Source: Thermococcus sp. CX2 (lineage in GTDB: Archaea; Methanobacteriota_B; Thermococci; Thermococcales; Thermococcaceae). From it: DNA of 64,000 nucleotides. A model generated the notes under the pieces. The model was not told where the DNA came from. It saw only the letters and a program-made list of their open reading frames with translations, and did not search any database. Numbering within the stretch: position 1 is the first letter of the stretch; every line of letters starts with the position of its first letter. Both the position numbers and the translations under genes were made by a program. Below are positions 57,541 through 64,000 of this stretch, one piece after another. The DNA is taken from contig NZ_SNUQ01000001.1 of NCBI RefSeq assembly GCF_012027555.1, forward strand, positions 496,001 to 560,000, read 5' to 3'.

Positions 57541-58662
57541 TCATTTTATCAAACTCTTCCCCACCATGTTTCCGGGCTTTTCTAAGCCAAAGAAGTCCAG
57601 AACCGTCGGCGCTATGTCCATGAGGCTCGCGTTTTCAAGCTCAACGTTCTCAAATCCCCACAGTATGAGTGGGACTTTAACAACCGGCTCGTTCATCGAG
57701 CCGTGCATGCCCCTTACCCAGTGGCTTGCACCCTTAATCCCCCTGCACATTCTGTGGGAGCAGAACCAGTAGCCGGGCTTGGCCGAGACTATCAGCTCGC
57801 CGCTCAGGGGCGTGTCGAGGTGAGGAAGCTCATCGCGGAAAAAGACTTCTTTAACCCCCGGCGCTCTCCGGAGAACCTCAAAGGCATCCTCGGTCTGGTT
57901 CGGGTCTCTAAGATAAACGTGAACCCCACCGCCAGAGGAGACGCGGAGCGTCTCGATGCCGTGCTTCCTGAGGTAGGTTTTCAGGTTCACCCAGGTGTGA
58001 ACCTCCTCCTGTCCGTGGTCGGCGAAGATTATGAAGGCGTACTCGTCTTTCATGCGCTCCCAGAGGGTTCCAACGGCAGTATCGACGATCTCGACAGCTC
58101 TCAAAGCCCCCTCGCTCAGCGGCCCGAAATCGTGGCCCATGCCGTCTATCGAGGCGAAGTGGACGAGGAGCAGATCAGGTTTGCATTCCTCGTATAGGTA
58201 GATGGCCGAGTTCATGACCCAGACGTCCTTCCTCCAGTCGCGACCGTGCTGCCTATACATCTTGTCGCTTGCAAAGAAGGGGGGAAAGATCCTAACGTCT
58301 GTCCCGCTGAATGGCGGCATGGTGTAGCCGCTCACCGCGGCCGTTCTGACACCCCTCGGACGGAGCAGATCAACGATGGTCGGGGCCTTTATGACCCGGT
58401 GGGGGTTGAAGGCCACCTCATAGTCGTAGAAGTTCACCTTCCTATCAGCCAGCCTATCGTAGTAGCCGTTTTCGACGACGCCGTGATCCTTGGGCCATAC
58501 CCCCGTCATCACGCTGGTGTGGACTAAGTCCGTTAACGTTGGAAAGATTGAATCGACAACGGCAAGCTCCCCCGATTCAGCCAGCTCGCCCAGGAAGGGC
58601 ATGTGCTTGAGGTTGTAGACCCCGTTGCCATCAATGCTTACGAGAGCGAGCTTTTTTCTCAT
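57541..58662 (-). CDS. Type I phosphodiesterase/nucleotide pyrophosphatase family protein
   Basis: A 373-residue alkaline phosphatase superfamily member. Metal sites are LVSIDGNGVYNLKHMPFL at the N-terminus and a nucleophile Thr in TLTDLVHTSVMTG near residue 45; FASIDGMGHDFGP near 180 and FIIFADHGQEEVHTW near 225 give the metal Asp and His residues. It probably cleaves phosphodiesters or pyrophosphates of nucleotides or phosphoglycerol. There is no signal peptide. The ATG at 58662 follows GGAGG by 7 nt. Confidence 0.85.
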   Translation of the reverse strand: MRKKLALVSIDGNGVYNLKHMPFLGELAESGELAVVDSIFPTLTDLVHTSVMTGVWPKDHGVVENGYYDRLADRKVNFYDYEVAFNPHRVIKAPTIVDLLRPRGVRTAAVSGYTMPPFSGTDVRIFPPFFASDKMYRQHGRDWRKDVWVMNSAIYLYEECKPDLLLVHFASIDGMGHDFGPLSEGALRAVEIVDTAVGTLWERMKDEYAFIIFADHGQEEVHTWVNLKTYLRKHGIETLRVSSGGGVHVYLRDPNQTEDAFEVLRRAPGVKEVFFRDELPHLDTPLSGELIVSAKPGYWFCSHRMCRGIKGASHWVRGMHGSMNEPVVKVPLILWGFENVELENASLMDIAPTVLDFFGLEKPGNMVGKSLIK

Positions 58663-58736
58663 TTCACTACCTCCAAGTGTCAGCCTGACGTGCACTCATC
58701 ACCTCTCAGTGGGATGGAGTGGTCATCATCCACCCG

Positions 58737-59987
58737 CTATTCGGTGAGGCGGTATAAATTCTTTCCGAGCCATTCGTCAAGGGTTTTCTGCTTCGCGAGG
58801 TTCCCGAGGACGTAACTTCTGGCCACGTAGCGGTCGAAGGGATGCTCGAGGCGACGCTTTATTGCCTCCAGGGCTTCATTGAGCGTCGAGAAGCGCCCAA
58901 CCGGGTTCTCCATAGCCTTCTTAACGCCCAGCCTTATCTGCCACACTCCCACGGGGGCATAGTACTTGGGAGTGACTTCGCGGAAAACAACAATCCTTGC
59001 CTGCCTCCTCCTCGCTCTCAGAGCTTCAAGAACGCTCAGACGGGCTGCGTGGTAGGCTCCGGCCGTTTCCTTGACGTACCCTTTTCTTCCGCGGAAGTCC
59101 TCGTAGTCATGGATAACACTCGGCTCCTCACTTCCGAAGAGCGAGCCCTTGAGCCAGACCTCAAGCAGCTCGAAGGCGTAGCTCTCTGGCATAAGGAGAA
59201 CCGCATAGCGGTTGCCGAGGAATTCGTAGAAGTAAACCTCGTAATCGTTTATCTCTGGATAACTGAGGATTTCTCTCCGGAGGTTGTTCCCTATGGTGTC
59301 CTGGACAGCCGTTATGCTCCACCTCGTTGGCACGAGCTTCTTATCAAGCCCGAGCAATCCAGCAGAGAGGAGCCTTATAATATAGTACTCGTCGAAGCCC
59401 CAGTTGTAGAGGCGCATTATTGCCTGCTCGGCCTTGAGCTCGTCGCTCACCACGTAGTCTGTTCTTCGCGGTATTTTAGGATTCTCCGTGAGCTCGAAGT
59501 CGAGAAGCTCGGCCTTTGGACCTATCGGTGGGGCGAACTCGCTTGGAAGGACTTTGAGAACGGGCTTTCTCTTCAGGAGTATCTCGCTGTCAACTGGCTT
59601 TATCGACATGGCCAGCTCCTGAACCTCGCCGAGTATTCTTCCGCTCCTCCTTACGTGGACGTCTGCCTTTGTCTCGCCCATAACCAATAGCGAGCGGTAG
59701 TAGAGGATGTCCTTTATCGTCTTGTTCTCCCACTTGAGGGGGTTATCTAGATGGCTCGTGTTTCCCTCAATCGGCGGCACGAGGGGACCGATTCTAACCT
59801 TGGGATAGCCGTACTCACCGACGAAGATGCTTGGCGGGGAGGAGCCGAAGAGGTGGCGCTTGTTGAGCCTTTCCTCGACTCTCTTAGCTACCCTGAACCT
59901 TTCAAGAATCGGGCAGGTTGGCCTGCCGCAGAGGAGCTTTCTGCCCTTGCAGACGGCACAGAGCCTGGAGTTGAAGAGCTGGGTCAT
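58737..59987 (-). CDS. nreA: DNA repair protein NreA
   Basis: A 416-residue protein of the archaeal Nre family (DUF650/651). The N-terminal zinc-type cluster is CAVCKGRKLLCGRPTCP near residue 10, followed by PSIFVGEYGYPKVRIGPL. Halophile homologues protect against DNA crosslinks and interact with PCNA. The C-terminus ends QKTLDEWLGKNLYRLTE, a good PCNA-interacting peptide that parallels QxGLxSWL of Thermococcales DNA polymerase B. The ATG at 59987 has no ribosome site; TTTATGG-like sequence upstream fits a short leader. Confidence 0.88.
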   Translation of the reverse strand: MTQLFNSRLCAVCKGRKLLCGRPTCPILERFRVAKRVEERLNKRHLFGSSPPSIFVGEYGYPKVRIGPLVPPIEGNTSHLDNPLKWENKTIKDILYYRSLLVMGETKADVHVRRSGRILGEVQELAMSIKPVDSEILLKRKPVLKVLPSEFAPPIGPKAELLDFELTENPKIPRRTDYVVSDELKAEQAIMRLYNWGFDEYYIIRLLSAGLLGLDKKLVPTRWSITAVQDTIGNNLRREILSYPEINDYEVYFYEFLGNRYAVLLMPESYAFELLEVWLKGSLFGSEEPSVIHDYEDFRGRKGYVKETAGAYHAARLSVLEALRARRRQARIVVFREVTPKYYAPVGVWQIRLGVKKAMENPVGRFSTLNEALEAIKRRLEHPFDRYVARSYVLGNLAKQKTLDEWLGKNLYRLTE

Positions 59988-60097
59988 CGGGGATACTTAC
60001 TCCAGAAGGTATTTATGGTTTGCCAATGCTGGCATCTCGAGTATCTTCCAAAAAACTTAAAAACCCTCTCCAGCTCATATAACTCGGGCATTGGAGT

Positions 60098-60183
60098 GCC
60101 GCGGTAGCCTAGCCTGGTAGGGCGCCGGCCTGCTAAGCCGGTGGGCGTGGCCCACAGGGGTTCAAATCCCCTCCGCGGCGCCA
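60098..60183 (+). tRNA. tRNA-Ser (GCT)
   Basis: Acceptor GCCGCGG with CCGCGGC, anticodon loop CTGCTAA giving GCT, a long variable arm GGGCGTGGCCC typical of serine tRNA, T arm GGGGTTCAAATCCCC, discriminator G, encoded CCA. A CTTAAAAACC promoter lies about 40 nt upstream. tRNA-Cys follows after 20 nt. Confidence 0.95.
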
Positions 60184-60203
60184 AATCTTTCTCTGGGTCG
60201 AAT

Positions 60204-60278
60204 GCCGGGATAGCCTAGAGGTGAGGCGGTGGACTGCAGATCCACTTTACGGGGGTTCGAATCCCCCTCCCGGCTCCA
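60204..60278 (+). tRNA. tRNA-Cys (GCA)
   Basis: Acceptor GCCGGGA with TCCCGGC, anticodon loop CTGCAGA giving GCA, T arm GGGGGTTCGAATCCCCC, discriminator T, encoded CCA. It is the second tRNA of the Ser-Cys unit. A structured repeat begins 9 nt after the CCA. Confidence 0.95.
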
Positions 60279-60286
60279 CATTTTAA

Positions 60287-60557
60287 CAAACTTCGCCTTC
60301 GCGAAGTTTGATCAAGGTTTGCATGTCATCTCTAAAACTGGCTGGTTTCTGGGTAGATTTACTCCCTAATGGCAGTTTTACAGTGTTTCACTGTGAATTT
60401 AATGCCCTTTGGGCATTAAAGGGTGAATGAAACCCGTTTCATAGACTTGCTTTTGAGTTAAATCTTCCTTTGATTTGGATTCTTGAGAGGACATGCAAAC
60501 TCATTCAGCCAGATGAGATTTACTCTTTGATCAACCTTTGCTTGCGCAAAGGTTGAT
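60287..60557 (+). repeat. tRNA-adjacent structured repeat, copy 3
   Basis: A 271-bp non-coding element. The left hairpin is CAAACTTCGC-GCGAAGTTTG-type (60287-60310), then TGATCAAGG, GTTTGCATGTC at 60317-60327, an internal hairpin TTTAATGCCC-TTT-GGGCATTAAA at 60398-60420, the matching arm GACATGCAAAC at 60490-60500, and the right hairpin CAACCTTTGC/GCAAAGGTTG ending at 60557. It aligns with copy 2 at both ends and with copy 1 in the middle (TTTTACAGTGTT...AATGAAAC). Not protein coding. Confidence 0.75.
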
Positions 60558-60618
60558 GGCCTCGGAAGTGGTGGCCCTCCTCACCCCTCGGTGCCGGGCC
60601 AAACGTTCCTCATCGGCC

Positions 60619-60634
60619 GGGAGGTTTTATAAAC
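60619..60634 (+). promoter_or_regulatory. BRE/TATA of the MoaD-like gene
   Basis: GGGAGGTTTTATAAAC is a clear BRE/TATA, about 30 nt before the GGTGGTGA ribosome site and 45 nt before the ATG at 60665. It shows the gene is transcribed separately from the tRNA-Cys unit. Confidence 0.7.
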
Positions 60635-60664
60635 GCTTGAAAGATATGCCTTTCGGTGGTGACG

Positions 60665-60868
60665 ATGATCAAGGTCAAGGTCATTGGAAGAGGAATAGAG
60701 AAGGAAATTGAGTGGAGGAAGGGAATGAAGATTGCAGATGTTCTCCGCGAGATGGGCTTCAACACAGAGAGCGCGATAGCAAAGCTCAACGGCCGCGTTG
60801 CTCTGGAGGACGAGAACGTGAAAGATGGTGACTACGTGGAGGTTATCCCTGTGGTTTCGGGTGGATGA
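60665..60868 (+). CDS. MoaD/ThiS-like ubiquitin-fold protein (SAMP type)
   Basis: A 67-residue beta-grasp protein ending VIPVVSGG. The Gly-Gly tail is the form adenylated by UbaA/MoeB for sulfur transfer to molybdopterin or tRNA thiolation, or for protein conjugation in archaea. Inner motifs AIAKLNGRVALEDENVKDGDYVE are typical. The ATG at 60665 follows GGTGGTGA. Which pathway it serves cannot be told from this window, as no partner genes are adjacent. Confidence 0.85.
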   Translation: MIKVKVIGRGIEKEIEWRKGMKIADVLREMGFNTESAIAKLNGRVALEDENVKDGDYVEVIPVVSGG

Positions 60869-60973
60869 AGCAGAGTTACAGAGATTTATCCAATATTTTA
60901 TGTTAAAACTAAATTTTTAATTCCTCGGACAACAATTTAGTAATGTAAGTTTTTAATTGCTATATTTAAACTA

Positions 60974-60990
60974 CGAAAGTGTTATATACC
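60974..60990 (+). promoter_or_regulatory. BRE/TATA of the Cys-rich frameshifted gene
   Basis: CGAAAGTGTTATATACC is a near-consensus BRE/TATA with a GGGGGAGGGGTG ribosome site just before ATG 61035. An intact promoter and ribosome site in front of a frameshifted gene suggest recent inactivation or a sequencing slip. Confidence 0.65.
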
Positions 60991-61034
60991 ACTTACGGGA
61001 ATTATAATTGATAATTCTCTTGGGGGAGGGGTGA

Positions 61035-61311
61035 ATGCGGAAATGGGTAGTAATGTTCGTTATTGGACTGTTCGTTTTGAGTGGTCTCGAGTACGTGCAG
61101 AAAGGAACAACCCGGAATTCTACACCAACTCAAAGACCTGCCAGAACACAAGTATGGAGATGTCGGAAGTTCCTGCAAGTGGGCAAATACGCACTGTGGT
61201 GGATGTTTTGCGCCAGATCAAGCAAGATCTCAAAACTTCGTTGTGTGCACCAAAGAAGAATATGGAGACCAATGTGGAAGAGCAACGGTGGTGCTGTTTG
61301 ATAATGGGTAG
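61035..61311 (+). pseudogene. Secreted Cys-rich small protein, frameshifted
   Basis: The start (strong ribosome site) gives a signal peptide MRKWVVMFVIGLFVLSGL. The downstream coding sense then moves to the next frame near 61080-61100, where it reads KDLPEHKYGDVGSSCKWANT, HCGGCF, FVVCTKEEYGDQCG and ends FDNG at a TAG. The second frame has five or six regularly placed cysteines and looks like a disulfide-rich mature domain. One base too many, or two too few, joins the frames. It is 16 nt upstream of the next gene and likely in operon with it. Family not recognised. Confidence 0.6.
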
Positions 61312-61327
61312 CCTTGGAGGGTAGTGA

Positions 61328-62227
61328 ATGAAAGCCAGAAAGGTATTTTTCATATTATCGATTGTTGCCATTTTATTTATTTTCTTCTTACCCAAAGGAC
61401 TACTTATCCCAACAAACGCAGAAGGAGTATCTTTTGAGGATAGTACCATATCAACAAGTTGCCCATTCAGGATTCATGCAACTTACATACCCTCTAATTT
61501 TTCCCATGTTTTCAGGATTTTTGTGAACGACACGCTTGTTGCCAATTACACGCTACCTGGGATGAACAAGGGGTATATCTGCACCCCAGAGGGAGTTCTC
61601 CTATATGCGTATTTCCTTGAGGGAGGAAGGGGGAAAACGTCTATGATTTTTCTCGACCACAATCTGAGCATAAAATGGTGGCGTCCATTTAGTGCTTATC
61701 CACTCAGGTACACCCGAGACGGCCTTATTCTCGTTAGTTCTGCCCCATTTGGCTCTGGAGGTGAGTCCTGTACATATCTCATGAATATCTCCACGGGAGA
61801 AACAACATTCAGATTTTGCCCCGATGTTTTGGGAGCCCATATCTCTGATGTCAGAATTATTGGTGACAAAGCTTACGTGACAGTTGGGTGGCCAGACAGA
61901 GGGTGGTCTTCCCTTAAGACTAAAGTAATCCTTTACATCGTGGAAGGGAAGAAAGTTAAGAGGAAAACAATTACAAGCATCAACGGCGAGGGCCTTGGGA
62001 TTAGAGTGCGTGTAGACGCTGATGACAGCCATGTTGCGGTGGCATATTATCTTAAAAATGAGAAAGGCGAAGAAAAGAACGGAGTTTGCATTTACACGGC
62101 AGGCCATTTAATCAAAATTGCCTGCAAGAGCTTTAATGAGCGGCCATATGACGTGAAACTTGATGGAAACATAGTTTACATCAAAACATGGAACAGCGTA
62201 AAAGCCTACAAAATAATCGGTCCATGA
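61328..62227 (+). CDS. Membrane-anchored or secreted hypothetical protein
   Basis: A 299-residue protein with an N-terminal hydrophobic anchor (VFFILSIVAILFIFFLPKGLL) and an all-beta remainder with repeated strand-turn units (NKGYICTPEGVLLYAYFLEG; HISDVRIIGDKAYVTVGW; RPYDVKLDGNIVYIKTW), suggesting a propeller-like fold outside the cell. Several cysteines suggest disulfides. It is AT-richer than neighbours and shares an operon with the Cys-rich gene before it. No known family recognised. A pair of secreted proteins of unknown purpose, perhaps acquired. Confidence 0.6.
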   Translation: MKARKVFFILSIVAILFIFFLPKGLLIPTNAEGVSFEDSTISTSCPFRIHATYIPSNFSHVFRIFVNDTLVANYTLPGMNKGYICTPEGVLLYAYFLEGGRGKTSMIFLDHNLSIKWWRPFSAYPLRYTRDGLILVSSAPFGSGGESCTYLMNISTGETTFRFCPDVLGAHISDVRIIGDKAYVTVGWPDRGWSSLKTKVILYIVEGKKVKRKTITSINGEGLGIRVRVDADDSHVAVAYYLKNEKGEEKNGVCIYTAGHLIKIACKSFNERPYDVKLDGNIVYIKTWNSVKAYKIIGP

Positions 62228-62274
62228 GAACTCCCATTATTTTTCTTTCTCTAACAGAGAAAATGGAGAGGGAA

Positions 62275-63471
62275 TCAGGAACTCAGCCTCTTCCTCATGA
62301 AGGCCTCAAGGCTGTCCATGGCCTGCTCCAGTATCTCAACCGGCGGCAGGAAGACCGCCCTGAAGTGCCCGGTACCGTTCCTTCCGAAGCCGGAGCCGTG
62401 GACGAAGAGTACGTGAGCCTCGTGCAGGACGTCGAGGACGAACTCCTTGTCGCTCTTCCACGGGCCCTCTTCAATTTTCGGGAAGATGTAGAAGGCTCCC
62501 TGCGGCTTCTGGGTGCTTATTCCCGGCATCTCGTTGAGGCGCTTGTAGATGTAGTCCCTCCTCTCCCTGAGCTTCGCCATGTATTCCCTGAGGTAGTCCA
62601 TCGGACCCGTGAGGCCGGCTATGGCTGCCCTCTGAGCAGGGGTGTTTGGACATAGTCTTATCCTTGCCATCTTGTCTATCGCTTCCCTCAGCTCGTCGAG
62701 CTTGCCCTCGGGATCGACGTAGTACATGTAGCCCAGCCGCCAGCCGGTGGCGAAGTAGACCTTCGAGAGGCCGTTCATAACTATAACGGGCACGTCCTTA
62801 GTGATGGAAGCCGGAGAAACGTGCTCTCCATCGTAGGTCATGAGGTCGTATATCTCGTCGCTTATGACGAAAAGGCCGTGTTCGCCGGCTATATCGAGTA
62901 TCTCCTTCAGAACCTTCCTATCGTAGAGGGCACCAGTCGGGTTGTTGGGGTTGATGACGGCTATTGCCTTCGTTCTCTCGGTTATCTTCTTCCTTATGTC
63001 ATCGACGTCGGGCTGCCAGCCTTCTTCTTCGATGGTTCTGTACTCGACGGGGATGCCATCGTAGAACTTTACAAGGCCAACGTAGGGCGGATAGCTCGGA
63101 CCAGGTATGAGAATCTCATCCCCCGGGTCGAGGGCGGCACCGAATATGAACTGCAGGGCTTCCGTAACCGCCGCCGTAACGCGCACATCGTCGGGCGTTA
63201 TATCAACACCGTTCTTTTTCTTCTCGCGTTCAACGATGGCCTTTCTAAGCTCAAAGTCTCCCTCACTCTCTCCGTAGTAGTTGTGGCCTTCCATGATGGC
63301 CTCGCAGTAGGCCTTTCTCATGTGCTCGGGCGGCTGGAAGTCGTATTTGACGGGATCGCCGATGTTGAGTCGTATTACCTTTATTCCCTTCTTTTCGAGC
63401 TCTCTGGCAGGAAGGACAACATCCCTTATGGCGTATTCAATGCCCATGGCCCTCTTAGATGCGCGAATCAT
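62275..63471 (-). CDS. Alanine/aspartate-type aminotransferase (class I)
   Basis: A 398-residue PLP enzyme. The cofactor lysine is in MNGLSKVYFATGWRLGY near residue 240; the Asn/Pro block is AVINPNNPTGALYD near 175 and DEIYDLMTYDGEH near 205. It closely resembles the Pyrococcus alanine aminotransferase group, linking pyruvate and glutamate to alanine. The ATG at 63471 follows GGTGAT by 4 nt. It is monocistronic and divergent from an sRNA and the LysO-like genes. Confidence 0.9.
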   Translation of the reverse strand: MIRASKRAMGIEYAIRDVVLPARELEKKGIKVIRLNIGDPVKYDFQPPEHMRKAYCEAIMEGHNYYGESEGDFELRKAIVEREKKKNGVDITPDDVRVTAAVTEALQFIFGAALDPGDEILIPGPSYPPYVGLVKFYDGIPVEYRTIEEEGWQPDVDDIRKKITERTKAIAVINPNNPTGALYDRKVLKEILDIAGEHGLFVISDEIYDLMTYDGEHVSPASITKDVPVIVMNGLSKVYFATGWRLGYMYYVDPEGKLDELREAIDKMARIRLCPNTPAQRAAIAGLTGPMDYLREYMAKLRERRDYIYKRLNEMPGISTQKPQGAFYIFPKIEEGPWKSDKEFVLDVLHEAHVLFVHGSGFGRNGTGHFRAVFLPPVEILEQAMDSLEAFMRKRLSS

Positions 63472-63550
63472 AACCATCACCGGAGACGGTTGAATGCTTC
63501 CTCATAAAAACCTTAGCATAGCTTTAAAAGCGGGGGTGGATAACTAAAAC

Positions 63551-63616
63551 GGGCGATGACGATTAGCAAGCATGCTGAGACGATGCGGAATGATGACGTG
63601 AACACCCACCGAGCCC
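63551..63616 (+). ncRNA. C/D box sRNA (candidate C)
   Basis: Terminal stem GGGC/GCCC, then box C ATGACGA (63556-63562), 12-nt guide (63563-63574), box D' CTGA (63575-63578), an 11-nt spacer, box C' ATGATGA (63590-63596), 12-nt guide (63597-63608) and box D CCGA (63609-63612). The terminal kink-turn has C-C instead of U-U, as in candidate B; the inner one is canonical. TTTAAAAG about 25 nt upstream (63523-63530) can serve as promoter. Targets not identified. Confidence 0.7.
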
Positions 63617-63625
63617 CTCGATACG

Positions 63626-63633
63626 TTTATTAA
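63626..63633 (+). promoter_or_regulatory. TATA box of the LysO-like pair, leaderless
   Basis: TTTATTAA lies 22-29 nt before the ATG at 63655. The ATG has no ribosome site, so transcription probably starts at the ATG and the message is leaderless. Confidence 0.6.
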
Positions 63634-63654
63634 CCTTCAGAGGAACTTCGCTGC

Positions 63655-63900
63655 ATGAACATATTCATTCCCCTGCTTTTGGGAGTCCTCATAGGGTACC
63701 TTCTAAGGCGGAAGAACAAAAAAGTCAACGTGGACCTCCCAATGAGCGCTGCACTCTTGTTGCTGATATTCTTCATGGGGGTTGAAGCTGGAAAGGTCAA
63801 AATCAACGCCCTATGGCTCTTGACTTCTTCGATAATCTTCGCGGCCTTAACAATAGTCGGTAGCGTCGGCGTGGCACTGCTTCTGGGGGGAAGAAGATGA
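63655..63900 (+). CDS. LysO/DUF340 N-terminal membrane protein
   Basis: An 81-residue protein with three hydrophobic segments (IFIPLLLGVLIGYLL; MSAALLLLIFFMGVEAG; LLTSSIIFAALTIVGSVGVALLL). This is the N-terminal part of the LysO (DUF340) lysine exporter family, which in bacteria is one protein of about 300 residues. Here it is a separate gene whose stop overlaps the next start (ATGA). The two chains probably assemble. Function as a lysine exporter is inferred from family. Confidence 0.75.
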   Translation: MNIFIPLLLGVLIGYLLRRKNKKVNVDLPMSAALLLLIFFMGVEAGKVKINALWLLTSSIIFAALTIVGSVGVALLLGGRR

Positions 63901-64000
63901 GGTTCTTGGCTTACGTTTTGACTTCCCTCTTTGTGGGAATCCTGGTCGGTCACTTCTACGCCCCGGACTTCGGTAACCTGTACGAGATAATGCTCTACAT
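63897..64000 (+). CDS. LysO/DUF340 C-terminal part, cut by the window end
   Basis: Only the first 34 codons are visible: MRFLAYVLTSLFVGILVGHF, then YAPDFGNLYEIMLY. The start overlaps the upstream stop by 4 nt (ATGA). The sequence fits the C-terminal module of the split LysO family, with a first membrane helix and GHF/Y motif. The remainder lies outside the window. Confidence 0.7.
   Translation, partial: MRFLAYVLTSLFVGILVGHFYAPDFGNLYEIMLY

Overview
The window is a stretch of a hyperthermophilic euryarchaeon of the order Thermococcales, most probably Thermococcus. The evidence is the archaeal RNA polymerase order H-B-A'-A'' with an unsplit B subunit, an archaeal histone, DnaG primase, Spt5/NusG beside SecE and FtsZ, a P-stalk ribosomal operon (L11-L1-L10-L12), GTP-dependent PEP carboxykinase, GH57 and maltodextrin phosphorylase genes, a TATCAT-N5-GTGATA site matching the Thermococcales glycolytic motif, GGTG-type ribosome binding sites and BRE/TATA promoters. 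Coding density is high and nearly all genes look vertically inherited.

Layout. 1-4.6 kb: end of a fucose-isomerase-like gene, a tiny pilin-like protein, and a TAXI-type TRAP transporter operon on the minus strand. 4.85-10.3 kb: dtdA, then ftsZ-secE-spt5-rpl11-rpl1-rpl10-rpl12. 10.3-19.3 kb: tRNA-Arg followed by a structured repeat, a dCTP-deaminase-family protein, histone, radical SAM protein, a Toprim protein overlapping dnaG, glutamyl-tRNA synthetase and a sodium symporter. 19.4-26.6 kb: maltodextrin phosphorylase with its TGM operator, PEP carboxykinase, a sugar nucleotidyltransferase with a truncated phosphohexomutase-like partner, and thymidylate kinase. 26.58-26.76 kb: two divergent C/D box sRNA genes sharing one symmetrical TATA-like element. 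26.8-36.8 kb: two MFS transporters and an alpha/beta hydrolase facing a glycerol/glycerophosphodiester catabolic cluster (two GDPDs, glycerol kinase, FAD glycerol-3-phosphate dehydrogenase, FAD/NAD oxidoreductase, DUF1667 protein). 36.9-40.6 kb: PrsW-like protease, lipoprotein, phosphoesterase, HAD hydrolase and a broken gene. 40.8-43.7 kb: both glycine decarboxylase subunits. 44.2-54.8 kb: tRNA-Thr, tRNA-Asn and a CAT-anticodon tRNA, then the RNA polymerase/ribosomal operon rpoH-rpoB-rpoA1-rpoA2-rpl30e-nusA-rps12-rps7. 55-64 kb: secreted GH57 enzyme, phosphodiesterase, NreA, tRNA-Ser and tRNA-Cys with another structured repeat, a MoaD/SAMP-like protein, an AT-richer patch with a frameshifted Cys-rich gene, an aminotransferase, a third C/D box sRNA, and a split LysO (DUF340) gene pair.

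The most unusual signals are non-coding. (1) Three about 240-280 bp structured repeats begin only about 5-9 nt after the encoded CCA of the last tRNA of each plus-strand tRNA unit; their arms differ in sequence but keep pairing. (2) Three C/D box sRNAs with exact 12-nt guides were found by eye, two with a C-C instead of U-U pair in the terminal kink-turn, and two of them divergently transcribed around a palindromic TTTAAA. No CRISPR array, insertion sequence or prophage was seen.
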